Source: Sphaerisporangium viridialbum
GTDB lineage: Bacteria > Actinomycetota > Actinomycetes > Streptosporangiales > Streptosporangiaceae
Length of the DNA stretch: 64,000 nt
Direction of reading: 5' to 3'
Assembly: GCF_049674955.1 (NCBI RefSeq)
Contig: NZ_CP187232.1
Coordinates: forward strand, 8,494,001-8,558,000
This document shows positions 41,494 to 50,865 of the stretch, in pieces (position 1 is the stretch's first letter; the number at the start of each line of letters is the position of its first letter). The notes under the pieces are model-generated. The model searched no databases, was not told the origin of the DNA, and worked only from the letters and a program-made list of their open reading frames with translations. Made by a program: the position numbers and the translations under genes.

Positions 41494-44400
41494 TCACGGG
41501 CCTATGTGAATGTACGGGGCCCAGACGCCCGGCAGGGCCGCGTTGCCCGCGTCGCGCAGCCCGCGGGCCGCGTGGTTGAGCGCTCCGGCCGCGCCCGACG
41601 CGTCGGATCCCCCGGCCAGGCGCTCGTAGAAGAGCCTGGCCACCTCGGGCGCCGTCTGGTCGTACACCGGCCACAGCGTGGCCACGACCTGACGGAACCC
41701 GGTGACCTGGAGCGCCGCGGCGAGGTGGATGGCCTCGTCGGTGAGGGCGGACCCGGTCGCCGCGGTCTGGCAGGCCGACAGGAAGGCCAGCTCCGCCTCC
41801 GGCAGGCGCATGGCGGCGATGTCCAGGACGGTGAGCATGCCGTCGCGCAGCGCCACCCCGCCCTGCGAGGGGCGCCGCGCGTCCTGCACCCCGTGGCAGG
41901 CGAGATGGACCCAGGGATGCCCGCCGAGCCGGTCGCGCACGTCGGCGACAACGGCGTCCCGCAGCAGCGTGCACCGGTCGCCGAGCAGCCTGGTCAGGAC
42001 GTCGATCTCGGGCTGGACGGCGAGGTCGGGGGCGCCGGGGGTGTGCGCCATCGCCACCAGCAGAGTGCGCCCCGGCCGCGCGGAGCCCGCCCGGCGGGCA
42101 CGGGCGTCGATCAGCGTCCGCAGCGTCGGGGTGTAGGAGGAGACCACGCGATCCATCGCGCACTCGCCGGTCGCGGGGTCCACGGCCGCGTGGAGCGGCA
42201 GCAGCGCCAGCGGACCGGTGGGGCACCACCAGACGCGGGATGCGTCCCCCGTCACCGCCAGCACCGGCGCGGTCACGTTCGCGCCCAGCCACCGGAGCAG
42301 GTCGTTGGCCCTCTGGTGGGCCGCCACGTTCTCCAGCAGGGTGGCGGGCGGGCGGTGGAAGAGCCGCAGGAGCGCGTTGGCCCAGTCCACGACGTCCTCC
42401 GCGCGCAGGCCCGGCAACGGGCACACGGTGACGCCGCCGTCCGCGAGCACGAGCGCGTCGCACCGCCGCGCGCTGACGTTGACCAGCACCACGGGCCCGG
42501 CCGCGGCCGCCTCCGCCAGCTTGGCGAACGCCGGGGGACGCAGGAAGTCCTCGAACCCGTCGAGCGCGCGGATCCCGGCGACCAGATCGTCCCACTCGCC
42601 GGCCAGGAGCGCCCGGTCGGGCCTCACCTCACGGGCCGGCTCGTCACCCGCTTCGAGCGCGGCCCGAAGCTCCTCCAGCCGTCCGGCGAGGCCGGGATGA
42701 GCCGCCCGCAGCTCGCCGAGGTCGCCGCGGGTCTCCAGCAACTGCGCCCACAGCACGCCGCGGCCGTGCTCCAGCAGCTCGACCGCCCGCTCCGGGCGCC
42801 CCGCCTCGATCGCCAGAGCGGCCGCGTCGGCGGCCAGCCACGAGAGCGTGCCGAGCTGGTTCTCCTGGTCGGCACGGGGAATGCCGCGCCAGGCCAGCAG
42901 CGGCATGAGCCGCACGGCCCGTTCCAGCGCCGCGAGGGCCGACGGCATGTCGCCCGCCTCCGCCGCCGCGCCGGCCCACATGCGCGCGGCGCGCATGCGC
43001 ATGTGCGCCGGGCAGGTCACCAGGTCGGCCGCGACGCGCAGGGTGGCGATCGCCTCCTCGTAGTCCGCCCTGGCTCCGGTACGGCCGTACCGCTCCAGCA
43101 GCGCGTTCGCCCGGCCGCCGAGCTCGTGCGCGCGGCCGGGGTCGGCCGGCGCGAGGTTCGCGTCCGCTTCCCTGAGCACCTCGACGGCCTGGTCGAGGTC
43201 ACCGGCGTCGCCTCGCCGTACGGCCCGCGTGGCGAGCAGCGAACCCCAGCCGCCCAGATAGCGCGCACGCCGGGTGGAGCCGGGCGGGAGGGCCTCGTAG
43301 GCGGCGCGGGCGGTGGACACGGCCTGATCGAGGTCGGCCAGGTCGTCGAAGGCGAGGTAGCGGGTGGCGAGCGCCTTGGCCAGGTTCGTGAGGATCACGG
43401 GGTTGTGCTCGTCGCCGGGCCGCGCCAGGTCCCGGGCGCGCAGCAGGACGGCGACGGCCTCGTCCAGGTCGGCGCGGTCCTCGGTCCGCCAGTAGCGGCT
43501 TTCGAGCACCCCGCCGAGGTTCCCGCTGGAGGTGAGGTGCTGCGGGCTCGCGGGCGAGGTGGCGTCGAGCACGGAGCGGTAGGCGGCGATGGCCGCGTCG
43601 AGGTCGTCACCCGATCCGGTCAGCTCGAAGCGCGAATGGAGCGCGGTGGCCAGGAGGTTGAGCGCCGAGGGACGGTCGAGGTCGCCCTCGCGCATCGAGC
43701 CGGCGGCCGCGCGCAGCCTGGTGATGGCCTCGTCCAGCTCGGCCCGGCTCCCCGAGACGGCGCGGCGGTCGGCGAGCGCGGCCCCCAGGGTCGACTGGCT
43801 CAGGTGCCACGCCGGCGATCCGGGCACGGCCAGTTCCTGAGCCTCCCGGGTGAGGGCGATGGCCTCCTCCAGCTCGCCCGGCGAGCCCGACCGCAGGTAG
43901 CGCTCGCGCAGGCCGCCGCCCAGGTTGAGGCAGACCCCCGGCCTGCTCGCGTGTCCCCCGGGCGTCACCTGGACGGCCCTGCGGTACAGCGCGACCGCTT
44001 CGTCCAGGTCGGCGGAACCGGTGAGCCGCGACCGCAGCAGCAGGGCGTTGCCGAGGTTGCCGAGCGCGTCGGACAGCCCGGGGTCCCCGTCGGGGATGCC
44101 CGCCACGGCCCGGCGGCCGTAGGAGACCGCCTGCTCCAGGTCGTCCCTGGACCCGTCCAGCTGGTAGCGGTCGTAGTAGGCGCCCGCGAGCACGTACAGC
44201 CCGCGGGGGCCGTCGGGCGAATCCAGCCCGGCCTCGCCGAGCAGGACGATCAGCTCGTCGAGGTACTCCCTGCGGCCGAACGCGTGGTGACTGTGGGAGA
44301 GCGCGGTGCCGAGGTTGAGCACGCAGTACAGCCGCAGTTCCGGGGTCGGCGGACCTGCCTCCAGCGCCGCGCGGGCCATGGCCACGGCCTCCGGCAGCAG

Positions 44401-45483
44401 CTCGGCGTCGCCGGTCATCTCGAAACTCTGCGAGAGGCAGAGGCTCAGCAGCGTGCGGCCCAGCACTCGGGCCTCGATCACCTCGGTGTCGAGCGCGACC
44501 ATCTCGCGCAGCGCCGTGACGGCCCGCGTGCCGTCGTCCGCCGACCCTCTGGACGTGGCGCGGATGGCCAGCCTCGTGCCGAGGACGTACAGCGCGATGG
44601 GCCGTTCGGGGTCTCCGGCCGGCCGGGCGGCGACGGCGACCCGCATCAGCGCGATGTCCTCCTCACCCGGGCCCTCCGCGTCGCCGAGGTCGGCTTCGCC
44701 CGCGATGCCCTTGCCCAGCTCGGCGATCGCCGTCCAGTCGGGGTCGTCCCCAGGGATCTCGTCGAGCGCGGTGACGATGGCCTCGGCGAGCGGGACGGCG
44801 GTCTCCGCATCCCGGCGCAGGGTGTAGGCGTGGGCCAGCGCGCCGCACAGGAACAGGTGGATGCCCGACCGGAGCGGGTGGTCGGTGGCCGCGATCCACA
44901 GGCCGTACGCCAGCCGGTCGGCCGCCGCCGCCAGATCCTCAAGATCGTCGGTCGCCTGCCCCCTGAGGGACAGGAAGCGTCCCAGCATGACCGTCACGGG
45001 GAGCGTGGCGGAGTCGGTCTCGTCCAGCAGCCCCAGCGCGGCGTCCATCGCCAGGACCGCCCGGTTCACCTGCGTCAGGTCGTGGGTGACCGTGAAGGCC
45101 TCGCCGCTGACGCCGCCGAGGGCGAAGAACAGCCCGGCCCAGGCGGACTCCTCACCGCCGGCCGACAGCTGGGGGTCCTCACCTGCGGCCCGGCCGTCGA
45201 GGTAGTCGAGCGCGTGGCCGAGCACGTCGGGCCGGGCGCCGGGATCGGCGCCGCGCAGCAGGTCGGCGGCGTCGACGGCCTCGGCGAGGTCGGCGAGCTC
45301 GCCCGAGGCCTCGTACCGGCACCAGAAGAACCAGGCCCGCGCACGCGCGGCCCCGGGGCCGGCCGAGTCGCGCAGCCGCTCGGCGTCCGCGAGGGCCTGC
45401 GCGGAGAAGAGGCCGTCGGCGCGCCCGTCCTCCCGGTAGGCCAGGACGCGGGCGTCGGTCCGGGCTGATGCGGCGTCGTCCAC
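41494..45483 (-). CDS. TPR-repeat protein with C-terminal CHAT protease domain
   Basis: About 1,330 residues. Start ambiguous: GTG at 45483 or an ATG at 45534 that would abut the divergent gene. Residues up to about 950 are tandem TPR-like helix pairs (repeating patterns such as LDEAVALYRRAV and LGNLGNALLLRSRLTGSADLDEA). The C-terminal 380 residues form a CHAT domain (caspase HetF associated with TPRs) with catalytic His in HLACHG and Cys in FLSACQTAATG. CHAT proteases of this kind execute responses in several bacterial immune or death systems. No partner substrate was identified with certainty. Cytoplasmic. Confidence 0.9.
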   Translation of the reverse strand: MDDAASARTDARVLAYREDGRADGLFSAQALADAERLRDSAGPGAARARAWFFWCRYEASGELADLAEAVDAADLLRGADPGARPDVLGHALDYLDGRAAGEDPQLSAGGEESAWAGLFFALGGVSGEAFTVTHDLTQVNRAVLAMDAALGLLDETDSATLPVTVMLGRFLSLRGQATDDLEDLAAAADRLAYGLWIAATDHPLRSGIHLFLCGALAHAYTLRRDAETAVPLAEAIVTALDEIPGDDPDWTAIAELGKGIAGEADLGDAEGPGEEDIALMRVAVAARPAGDPERPIALYVLGTRLAIRATSRGSADDGTRAVTALREMVALDTEVIEARVLGRTLLSLCLSQSFEMTGDAELLPEAVAMARAALEAGPPTPELRLYCVLNLGTALSHSHHAFGRREYLDELIVLLGEAGLDSPDGPRGLYVLAGAYYDRYQLDGSRDDLEQAVSYGRRAVAGIPDGDPGLSDALGNLGNALLLRSRLTGSADLDEAVALYRRAVQVTPGGHASRPGVCLNLGGGLRERYLRSGSPGELEEAIALTREAQELAVPGSPAWHLSQSTLGAALADRRAVSGSRAELDEAITRLRAAAGSMREGDLDRPSALNLLATALHSRFELTGSGDDLDAAIAAYRSVLDATSPASPQHLTSSGNLGGVLESRYWRTEDRADLDEAVAVLLRARDLARPGDEHNPVILTNLAKALATRYLAFDDLADLDQAVSTARAAYEALPPGSTRRARYLGGWGSLLATRAVRRGDAGDLDQAVEVLREADANLAPADPGRAHELGGRANALLERYGRTGARADYEEAIATLRVAADLVTCPAHMRMRAARMWAGAAAEAGDMPSALAALERAVRLMPLLAWRGIPRADQENQLGTLSWLAADAAALAIEAGRPERAVELLEHGRGVLWAQLLETRGDLGELRAAHPGLAGRLEELRAALEAGDEPAREVRPDRALLAGEWDDLVAGIRALDGFEDFLRPPAFAKLAEAAAAGPVVLVNVSARRCDALVLADGGVTVCPLPGLRAEDVVDWANALLRLFHRPPATLLENVAAHQRANDLLRWLGANVTAPVLAVTGDASRVWWCPTGPLALLPLHAAVDPATGECAMDRVVSSYTPTLRTLIDARARRAGSARPGRTLLVAMAHTPGAPDLAVQPEIDVLTRLLGDRCTLLRDAVVADVRDRLGGHPWVHLACHGVQDARRPSQGGVALRDGMLTVLDIAAMRLPEAELAFLSACQTAATGSALTDEAIHLAAALQVTGFRQVVATLWPVYDQTAPEVARLFYERLAGGSDASGAAGALNHAARGLRDAGNAALPGVWAPYIHIGP

Positions 45484-45537
45484 GGATCCGACCGTACGGC
45501 TGGACGTGACGTCGCGGCTACTGATAGTCCACAACTT

Positions 45538-45927
45538 GTGGATGGATTCGACGTCCTATTGGACGACACTCCCGACGACCCCGGCTTTGTCCGCCTCGAC
45601 CTGCCGGCCGGAAGCTCGGTCCTGGACGCGACGGAGGCGCTGGAGGCCGTCCTGGCCGACGACGCCTCGATGGAGTCCGCCGTCCTGGTGGTGGGAGACC
45701 GGTTCGTCGGGGTCTCCAGCCGGTCCCGCCTGGTGCGGCTCGGCTCGGCGGTGCTGCGATCCATCGGGGACGGCGCGGGGGCGACGCTGCTCGGCGAGTC
45801 GCTCCGCTACCGGATCATCCGCTTCGCCTGCGCGACGTGCGACTCCGCGACGCGACGGGTGCACGTCGACCCCCGCACGCCGCCGATGTGCCCTCGGGGC
45901 CACGGGCCGATGGAGACCCTCAGGTGA
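45538..45927 (+). CDS. CBS-like domain protein with C-terminal zinc ribbon
   Basis: 129 residues from a GTG start. The first 90 residues (VRLDLPAGSSVLDATEALEAVLADDASMESAVLVVGDRFVGVSSRSRLVRLG) resemble a CBS domain half. The tail has CATCDSATRRVHVD...PPMCPRGHGPM, a four-ligand zinc-ribbon pattern with Cys-x2-Cys and Cys-x3-His. It is divergent from the CHAT gene (55 bp apart if the latter starts at 45483) and overlaps the next gene by GTGA. Function is unknown. Confidence 0.72.
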   Translation: MDGFDVLLDDTPDDPGFVRLDLPAGSSVLDATEALEAVLADDASMESAVLVVGDRFVGVSSRSRLVRLGSAVLRSIGDGAGATLLGESLRYRIIRFACATCDSATRRVHVDPRTPPMCPRGHGPMETLR

Positions 45928-46907
45928 GCCTGGACGCGCTGGCCAAGCCCGGCATCTCCGGAGGGCGGTTCCTGCTGGTCGACTACCTTCCTGCGTACGC
46001 GGCCTCGCTCATGGTGCTGGTGCTGGTGTGGGCGGGCGCGCCGGGGCGGCCGGTCGACCTCGGGCGGGCGTGGCGTACGGCCGCGGGCCTCGGGGCCGGG
46101 GAGGTGGTGCTGCTGGGCGTCGCCATCACGCTGCTCGCCGTCCTCGGCACCCCGTTGCAGCTGGCGCTGGTCCGCGTGCTGGAGGGGCAGTGGCCGCGGG
46201 CCGGCCTGGCCGGGCTCGCCCGGCGCTCCCGCGAGCGGCAGTCACGCCGCCGGGAACGCCTCGCCTCGGCGGAGGAACTTCCCGAGGGGCAGGCGGGGGA
46301 AGCCGAGATCCAGGCCGCGGGGGTGGCGGGCACCCGGCTGCGACGGCTGTACCCGCCCGCCGAGCTGCTCAGGCCGACCGCGCTCGGCAATGTCCTGGCG
46401 GCCACCGAGTCCCAGGCCGGCGAGCCGTACGGGCTCGACGCCGTGGTGGTGTGGCCGCGTCTCTACCCGCTCCTCGGCGAGAACGTCAAGGCGGTCGTCG
46501 ACGACCGGCGCGACATCCTGGACACCGCCGCCCGCCTGTCGGTGACGATGGCCGCGACGGCGGTGGTGGCCGCCGGGCTGCTGGCCCGCTCCGGATGGTG
46601 GCTGCTCCTGGCCCTGGTGCCGCTGGTGATCGCGCGGGTGGCCTACGTGGGGGCGGTGCACGCCGCCGTCGCCTACGGCGAGGCCGTGCGGGCCGCCATC
46701 GACCTGCACCGCTTCACGCTCGTCGACGCCCTGCGCCTGCCGCTCCCCCACGACCCTGACGACGAACGCCGCCGCAACACCCTGCTGTGCGACCTGTGGC
46801 GGCAGGGCCTCCCCCTGCCGCCCGAACCGTACCGCCACCCTTCGCCGCCGGAGGAGTCCCGTACGCCGAAGCGGAGACCTCCACGCAGAGCGCGCCTCGG
46901 CAAGTAG
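45924..46907 (+). CDS. Membrane protein of unknown function next to the CHAT gene
   Basis: 327 residues with GTG start in a GTGA overlap. Membrane segments near the N-terminus (YLPAYAASLMVLVLVWAGAP and EVVLLGVAITLLAVLGTPLQLALVRVL) and near residue 220 (VVAAGLLARSGWWLLLALVPLVIARVAYVG), with cytoplasmic parts rich in Arg and a long basic C-terminus (RTPKRRPPRRARLGK). It has no recognised family. Coupled to the CBS/zinc-ribbon protein and divergent from the CHAT protease, so it is a candidate partner. Confidence 0.75.
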   Translation: MSLDALAKPGISGGRFLLVDYLPAYAASLMVLVLVWAGAPGRPVDLGRAWRTAAGLGAGEVVLLGVAITLLAVLGTPLQLALVRVLEGQWPRAGLAGLARRSRERQSRRRERLASAEELPEGQAGEAEIQAAGVAGTRLRRLYPPAELLRPTALGNVLAATESQAGEPYGLDAVVVWPRLYPLLGENVKAVVDDRRDILDTAARLSVTMAATAVVAAGLLARSGWWLLLALVPLVIARVAYVGAVHAAVAYGEAVRAAIDLHRFTLVDALRLPLPHDPDDERRRNTLLCDLWRQGLPLPPEPYRHPSPPEESRTPKRRPPRRARLGK

Positions 46908-46954
46908 GGACCGCCGGAAGGCACGTTGCCCTTGCCGCTCCCGGAGGGGATCAT

Positions 46955-47737
46955 GTGACGGTGGGTGGGGATGCGCGGTACGGTCCGCGATGGCCAGGGG
47001 CCGAGGGCTCGCCGCTACCGGTGGGCGGAGAGGCTCTGATGAGGGATGACCCGCCGCTGGACTACTACCTGATCTTCGCCGCGGCGGGCGACCGGGGCCG
47101 TGGGGCGCTGCCGTCGGTCATCCTGGTCGAGGAGTTCCTCCTGCGCGGCGACCACACCGCGGCCGGTATCGCGGGCGTCGAGTGGACGCCCGCGACGGGT
47201 GCCTGGCGCGATCGCCCGGCGTCGAGCCGCGCCATCCGCACCGACGCCCTGCTGCGAGAGCGGGTGGTCCCGGTGAGCCGCGCCCACGCCGCCGACGCCT
47301 ACACCATGCTCGGCGGGGGCGAACTGCCGCAGGAAGCGCGGATCCGCGCCTTCTTCCACGACTGCCAGCCGTTGCCCGCCGAGGACCCGCTGGACCTGGG
47401 CTCACCGGGTGACGAGAAGCGCCTCTACCGCATCCTGTTCGCCGGAGACCTGCACGAGCGCGGCCTGGCCCGCCTGCGGTCGGCGCTGAGGCTGGAGCCG
47501 GCCGGCGATCAGGCGGACCCCCGGGCGCACGTGGTAGGTACGGCGACGGCGACCGCCGCCGGCCACACGGTCACCTGGGAGCTGCGCCGGATCGGGGCGG
47601 GCATCGCCTGGTGCCTCGACGTGACCGTGAACCCGGGCCCCGGGCCGGACCCGGCCATCGGCACGCTGCTCCACCACCACAGGCAGGCGATCCGCGAGCA
47701 AGGACTGATCCCCGTCACCATCGAACGCTTCGCCTGA
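46955..47737 (+). CDS. Hypothetical protein downstream of the CHAT-linked operon
   Basis: 260 residues; the GTG at 46955 has GGAGGGG at good spacing. No membrane segment. Two alpha/beta regions are visible: YYLIFAAAGDRGRGALPSVILVEEFLLRGDHTAAGIAGVEWTPATGAW, and RILFAGDLHERGLARLRSALRLEP...VTWELRRIGAGIAWCLDVTVNPGP. The second may be an immunity-like or sensor fold, but I do not recognise the family. It is separated by 47 bp from the membrane-protein gene and converges with the erythromycin-esterase-like gene. Confidence 0.7.
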   Translation: MTVGGDARYGPRWPGAEGSPLPVGGEALMRDDPPLDYYLIFAAAGDRGRGALPSVILVEEFLLRGDHTAAGIAGVEWTPATGAWRDRPASSRAIRTDALLRERVVPVSRAHAADAYTMLGGGELPQEARIRAFFHDCQPLPAEDPLDLGSPGDEKRLYRILFAGDLHERGLARLRSALRLEPAGDQADPRAHVVGTATATAAGHTVTWELRRIGAGIAWCLDVTVNPGPGPDPAIGTLLHHHRQAIREQGLIPVTIERFA

Positions 47738-49063
47738 TCAGCGCAGGGGACGCGCGGCCGTGGTCTCGCGCAGATAGATCAGCGCGTCGTAGGACCTTCC
47801 CAGCGAGACCATGCGCTCGGGCTCGGGCCAGAGCCTGCCGGCGTCGCGCGTACGCCGGGGCCTGTCGAGCCAGGCGCGGGCCGAGGCGGACGTCGTACGC
47901 AGGTCAAGGAAGTAGCCGGACGAGCCGACCCGGCCCAACGCCTCGTTGTTCCCTCCCTTCGCGGGAGGCCCGACCGTGACGGCGCCCCACCGGCCGTCCG
48001 CGTCCTGCGCCCTGAAGGACCCCTGGCCGAAGGCGAGTCCGATCGCGACGTAGCGGGCGCCCAGCCGGTCGCGCAGGAAGGCGCCCTGCACCTTGGGGTA
48101 GAGCTTCGCGTCGTACGGCACGTACGCCACGTGGGCGTTGTGGGCCGACAGCAGGATCTTCTCCCCCGTCTGCTCCCGCCACCACGCGACGTTGTCGGCC
48201 ATGATCTTGTCGCGGTACCGGAGGCCCTTGCTCACCTGCTCCGGGTCGCCGGGGTCGAAGGACAGCGCTGTGGCGGTCTGGACGATGGAGCGCGCGTTCT
48301 GCACCGCCCACGCGTGGCTCTCCTGGTCGGGCCCCGGATTCCGTCGCAGCAGGTCAAGGGCCTGGCCGGCCTGGGAGACCAATGCCTCGCGCTCTACCGG
48401 CGGCAGGCTCCAGAAGGCGTCGGCATCCCGTACGGCGCGCAGGTTGCGGTAGAGGGCGTCGAGCTCCGGGAGTAGGGCGGGCTGGTGACGCCGCGCGTAG
48501 CCGGTCACCAGCTTCGGGAGCTGCCCGCCCACAGCGGGGTAGTTGGCGTCGTTGCCCATGAACTGGACCTTCCTCACGTGGTGCGCGTTGTACCCGCGCA
48601 TCCACCCGATGAGGTCCAGGTATTCCTGGACGGTCCACATGCCCAGCTTGCCGAACTCCTCGTTGATGATCGTTTTCGGGTCGCCCTTCCCGTGCAGGAC
48701 ATAGTCGTTCAGCCGCAGCCCCGCGCTCCAGCCCGCTTCGAGGGAGAAGGTCGTGAAACCCTTCTCCTCGACGAGATAGCGGAACACCCTGTGCTTCATC
48801 GTGAAGAACTCGTGCGCTCCGTGCGTGGCCTCGCCCAGCCCCACCACCTTGGCGTCGCCCACGGCCCGGCCGAGCGGGCGCAGGTCGCCAAGGTCACCGG
48901 ACGGCGCGGTACCGCTCAGCCAATGAGCCTTCCGGCGCAGCTCGGGCACGGGATCGTAGCCGCCGGCCGCCGCGGGCTGTGCCAGGGCGGCCGTGCCCAC
49001 GGCCGCCAGCAGGGCGGCGGCGAGGGGTGGAAAGAACCGGCGCCGACGGGGTGCGCTCCGCAT
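47738..49063 (-). CDS. Secreted erythromycin esterase family protein
   Basis: 441 residues. Signal peptide (FFPPLAAALLAAVGTAALAQPAAAGG) and the EreA/EreB-type fold: AKVVGLGEATHGAHEFFTMKHRVFRYLVEE, FSLEAGWSAGLRLNDYV, MRGYNAHHVRKVQFMGND and KILLSAHNAHVAY. The metal-like His and Glu residues of GEATHG and AHNAH are present. The family includes macrolide lactone hydrolases and succinoglycan-type enzymes; a resistance role is possible but not shown. Its stop abuts that of the convergent gene (47737). Confidence 0.9.
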   Translation of the reverse strand: MRSAPRRRRFFPPLAAALLAAVGTAALAQPAAAGGYDPVPELRRKAHWLSGTAPSGDLGDLRPLGRAVGDAKVVGLGEATHGAHEFFTMKHRVFRYLVEEKGFTTFSLEAGWSAGLRLNDYVLHGKGDPKTIINEEFGKLGMWTVQEYLDLIGWMRGYNAHHVRKVQFMGNDANYPAVGGQLPKLVTGYARRHQPALLPELDALYRNLRAVRDADAFWSLPPVEREALVSQAGQALDLLRRNPGPDQESHAWAVQNARSIVQTATALSFDPGDPEQVSKGLRYRDKIMADNVAWWREQTGEKILLSAHNAHVAYVPYDAKLYPKVQGAFLRDRLGARYVAIGLAFGQGSFRAQDADGRWGAVTVGPPAKGGNNEALGRVGSSGYFLDLRTTSASARAWLDRPRRTRDAGRLWPEPERMVSLGRSYDALIYLRETTAARPLR

Positions 49064-49244
49064 GTGGATCTTCTCCTGGTGGATCGGGTACTCGGTGCGA
49101 CCACCATTTCAGCGGGGCTGAGGCCGCCACCATGCCGCCAGCGGGAAGATCGGCCCTACAGACAGCGGTACCACTCAGGTGATGATCTCCCAGGGGCTGT
49201 GGTTCCCGCCAAGCTCCGAGCGCAAGGGGGCCGGAAACGACTGT

Positions 49245-49273
49245 GGGCGCCCTCCACGAAGTGGAGAGCGCCC
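49245..49273 (-). terminator. Terminator of the second tRNA-Lys
   Basis: A 13-bp stem (GGGCGCCCTCCAC / GTGGAGAGCGCCC, one mismatch) with a GAA loop, 20 bp past the tRNA CCA end. Confidence 0.65.
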
Positions 49274-49292
49274 AGGTCACCGATCAAAGCTG

Positions 49293-49369
49293 TGGTGCGC
49301 CGCCAGGGACTCGAACCCCGGACCCGCTGATTAAGAGTCAGCTGCTCTAACCAACTGAGCTAGCGGCGC
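49293..49369 (-). tRNA. tRNA-Lys (anticodon CTT), second copy
   Basis: Identical to the gene at 12501-12577: same cloverleaf, anticodon CTT and encoded CCA (49293-49295). The mature gene without CCA is 49296-49369. Its 3' flank resembles that of the first copy. Confidence 0.97.
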
Positions 49370-49492
49370 GTGACTACGGTGACTTTAGCAGTACCGGCCA
49401 ACCTCCGCACATCCGCGGCAGCTTTACGTGCCTTCTTGTGGGGCTTTCACATGGTTCCCGGGAGGCCTTCCACGCGGGGGGCCTCCCGGGGA

Positions 49493-50101
49493 TCAGCCGG
49501 CGGCGAGGACCACCGGGATCGGGGGCTTGGCGGGGTTCTTGTCGATGACGCCCCACGCGCCGCTCGAGAACGGCACCGGGAAGTTCTTCCTGCCCACGCC
49601 GTCGCCCCACTTGGTGATGACGTAGTCGACCTTGATGTGGCCGGCGTTGAAGCCGGTCACCACGAGGGAGGAGTTGCTGAAGCTTCCGCCGGTCAGCTCC
49701 GCGAAGGTCTTCCCGTCGATGTCCAGCATGACGCCGCTCTCGGACGGGATGCCCGGGCCGCGGTCACCGATGAAGAAGGGGGCCTTCTTGTCCTTGTAGA
49801 GGACGTATCCCTCGGTGCCGAGGGGCCAGCAGGGGCTGGCGAACAGGCCCTTCTGCATGGGCTTGCCAATGGCCGGCAGTCCCGTGTCACCCATGCGGCC
49901 GGAGGCGTCGTCCCAGAAGTAGGAGGCCTTCGTCGAGCCCTTGAGCAACATCGGCTTCCCGGCCTGGACCGGAACGGAGGTGACCGGCTGGTCGTCGGCG
50001 CGGGCCGTGGCGGTCGTGCAGACGGCGGTGGCGCATGCGAGGGCTACGCCGGCGAAGCGAGATGTCCATCGACATCTAGGGGTGTTCTGGAAAAAGGCCA
50101 T
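49493..50101 (-). CDS. Secreted double-psi beta-barrel-like (RlpA/barwin-like) protein
   Basis: 202 residues from an ATG at 50101 (a TTG 30 bp upstream is possible; neither has a clear Shine-Dalgarno). Signal peptide (SRFAGVALACATAVCTTATARA). The mature protein has a barwin/RlpA-like pattern: ASYFWDDASGRMGDTGLPAIGKPMQKGLFASPCWPLGTEGYVLYKDKKAPFFIGDRGPGIP, that is, the G-K-x-M, PLGT and DRGPG elements around Asp. It probably binds or processes cell-wall glycan. It lies 300 nt downstream of a c-di-AMP riboswitch, which commonly controls cell-wall proteins in actinomycetes. Confidence 0.75.
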   Translation of the reverse strand: MAFFQNTPRCRWTSRFAGVALACATAVCTTATARADDQPVTSVPVQAGKPMLLKGSTKASYFWDDASGRMGDTGLPAIGKPMQKGLFASPCWPLGTEGYVLYKDKKAPFFIGDRGPGIPSESGVMLDIDGKTFAELTGGSFSNSSLVVTGFNAGHIKVDYVITKWGDGVGRKNFPVPFSSGAWGVIDKNPAKPPIPVVLAAG

Positions 50102-50375
50102 GGGAGGGAAGGATCTTTCATCAGAAGACAAGGGGACCCGCGCTCCGAGTGGTCAAGAGTTCGGTGCGAGGGGTGGAAAGCGTTCTCAGGGCGTAAGCGA
50201 GACCGGTTCACGGTCCATCGCGGCGCTGAGCCCGCATTCGTACGTGGGTCGGTTAGCGGTGGCACTCGCCACCATGTGTCACAGAGGGTGTGTCGCTCGG
50301 TGCACGGCTGCTACCAGCCGACTTGCCGCTTCTGACGGCGAAGATCCGGGTCTAGGGTTGCCCGGTGGACTGACT

Positions 50376-50403
50376 GCGCGGAGTGGGGTGCTCCACTCGG
50401 GTC
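50376..50403 (-). terminator. Possible expression-platform hairpin below the riboswitch
   Basis: On the minus strand GAGTGGAG and the complementary CCACTC form a short hairpin directly after the aptamer, where an expression platform would lie. No strong T tract follows, so the mechanism is uncertain. Confidence 0.3.
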
Positions 50404-50590
50404 TCCTCTCCAATCACGTCTACCGGGTTAGCTGACGGGTTCGGGCTTGGAGTACGCCCTACCGCTCACGCGGATTCACCCCAAGGGATTGGGTCCCCGG
50501 TTCCCCCGAGCCCTGAGGGCCCTGGAGATTCGACATTCGAGTCGGCGGCCTTCGGACTGAAGACCAGGTCACCGTCTCTTTCGTGGTTGA
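50404..50590 (-). ncRNA. ydaO-yuaA type c-di-AMP riboswitch
   Basis: On the minus strand the aptamer core is recognisable: GGGGGAACCGGGGACCCAAT, then CTTGGGGTGAATC, CGTGAGCGGTAGGGCG, AAGCCCGAACCCGTCAGCTA and ACCCGGTAGACG, ending near 50404. These are the conserved blocks of the c-di-AMP-binding ydaO leader as known upstream of rpf and other wall-hydrolase genes in Streptomyces. The upper boundary (about 50590) is estimated. The first gene downstream is the secreted double-psi-barrel protein at 50101. Confidence 0.85.
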
Positions 50591-50783
50591 AACCTTACCC
50601 ACCGAGTCAGGACAAAGCAAACGAAATGACTACAAAGCATTATTAGATCTACCTTCGCACCACAAACCCCCATACTTCGGACATCTGGGCTCATGGCGAG
50701 TTAAGCGTAGGGGCCGGATGGGAGATCAATGTGACGGGTGTGACCGGTGATGAAGAAGGTCACCCGAATGGCGGCGAAAGAAA

Positions 50784-50815
50784 GCGCACGCCCGTACGAC
50801 GAGACGGGCGTGCGC
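50784..50815. terminator. Strong hairpin in gene-free interval
   Basis: A perfect 12-bp stem GCGCACGCCCGT / ACGGGCGTGCGC with an 8-nt loop. Confidence 0.5.
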
Positions 50816-50865
50816 GAGCGGGGACGTGCGGCGGAACGTTCAGGGCCGAAGGCCGGGAGACATGA

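Noticed and set aside
41506..45468. Plus-strand open frame of about 1,320 codons opposite the CHAT gene
   Set aside because: Arg/Gly/Pro-rich shadow without domains; the minus-strand TPR-CHAT protein explains the region.
50383..50646. 87-codon ORF on the plus strand
   Set aside because: It runs antisense through the riboswitch and has no protein features.
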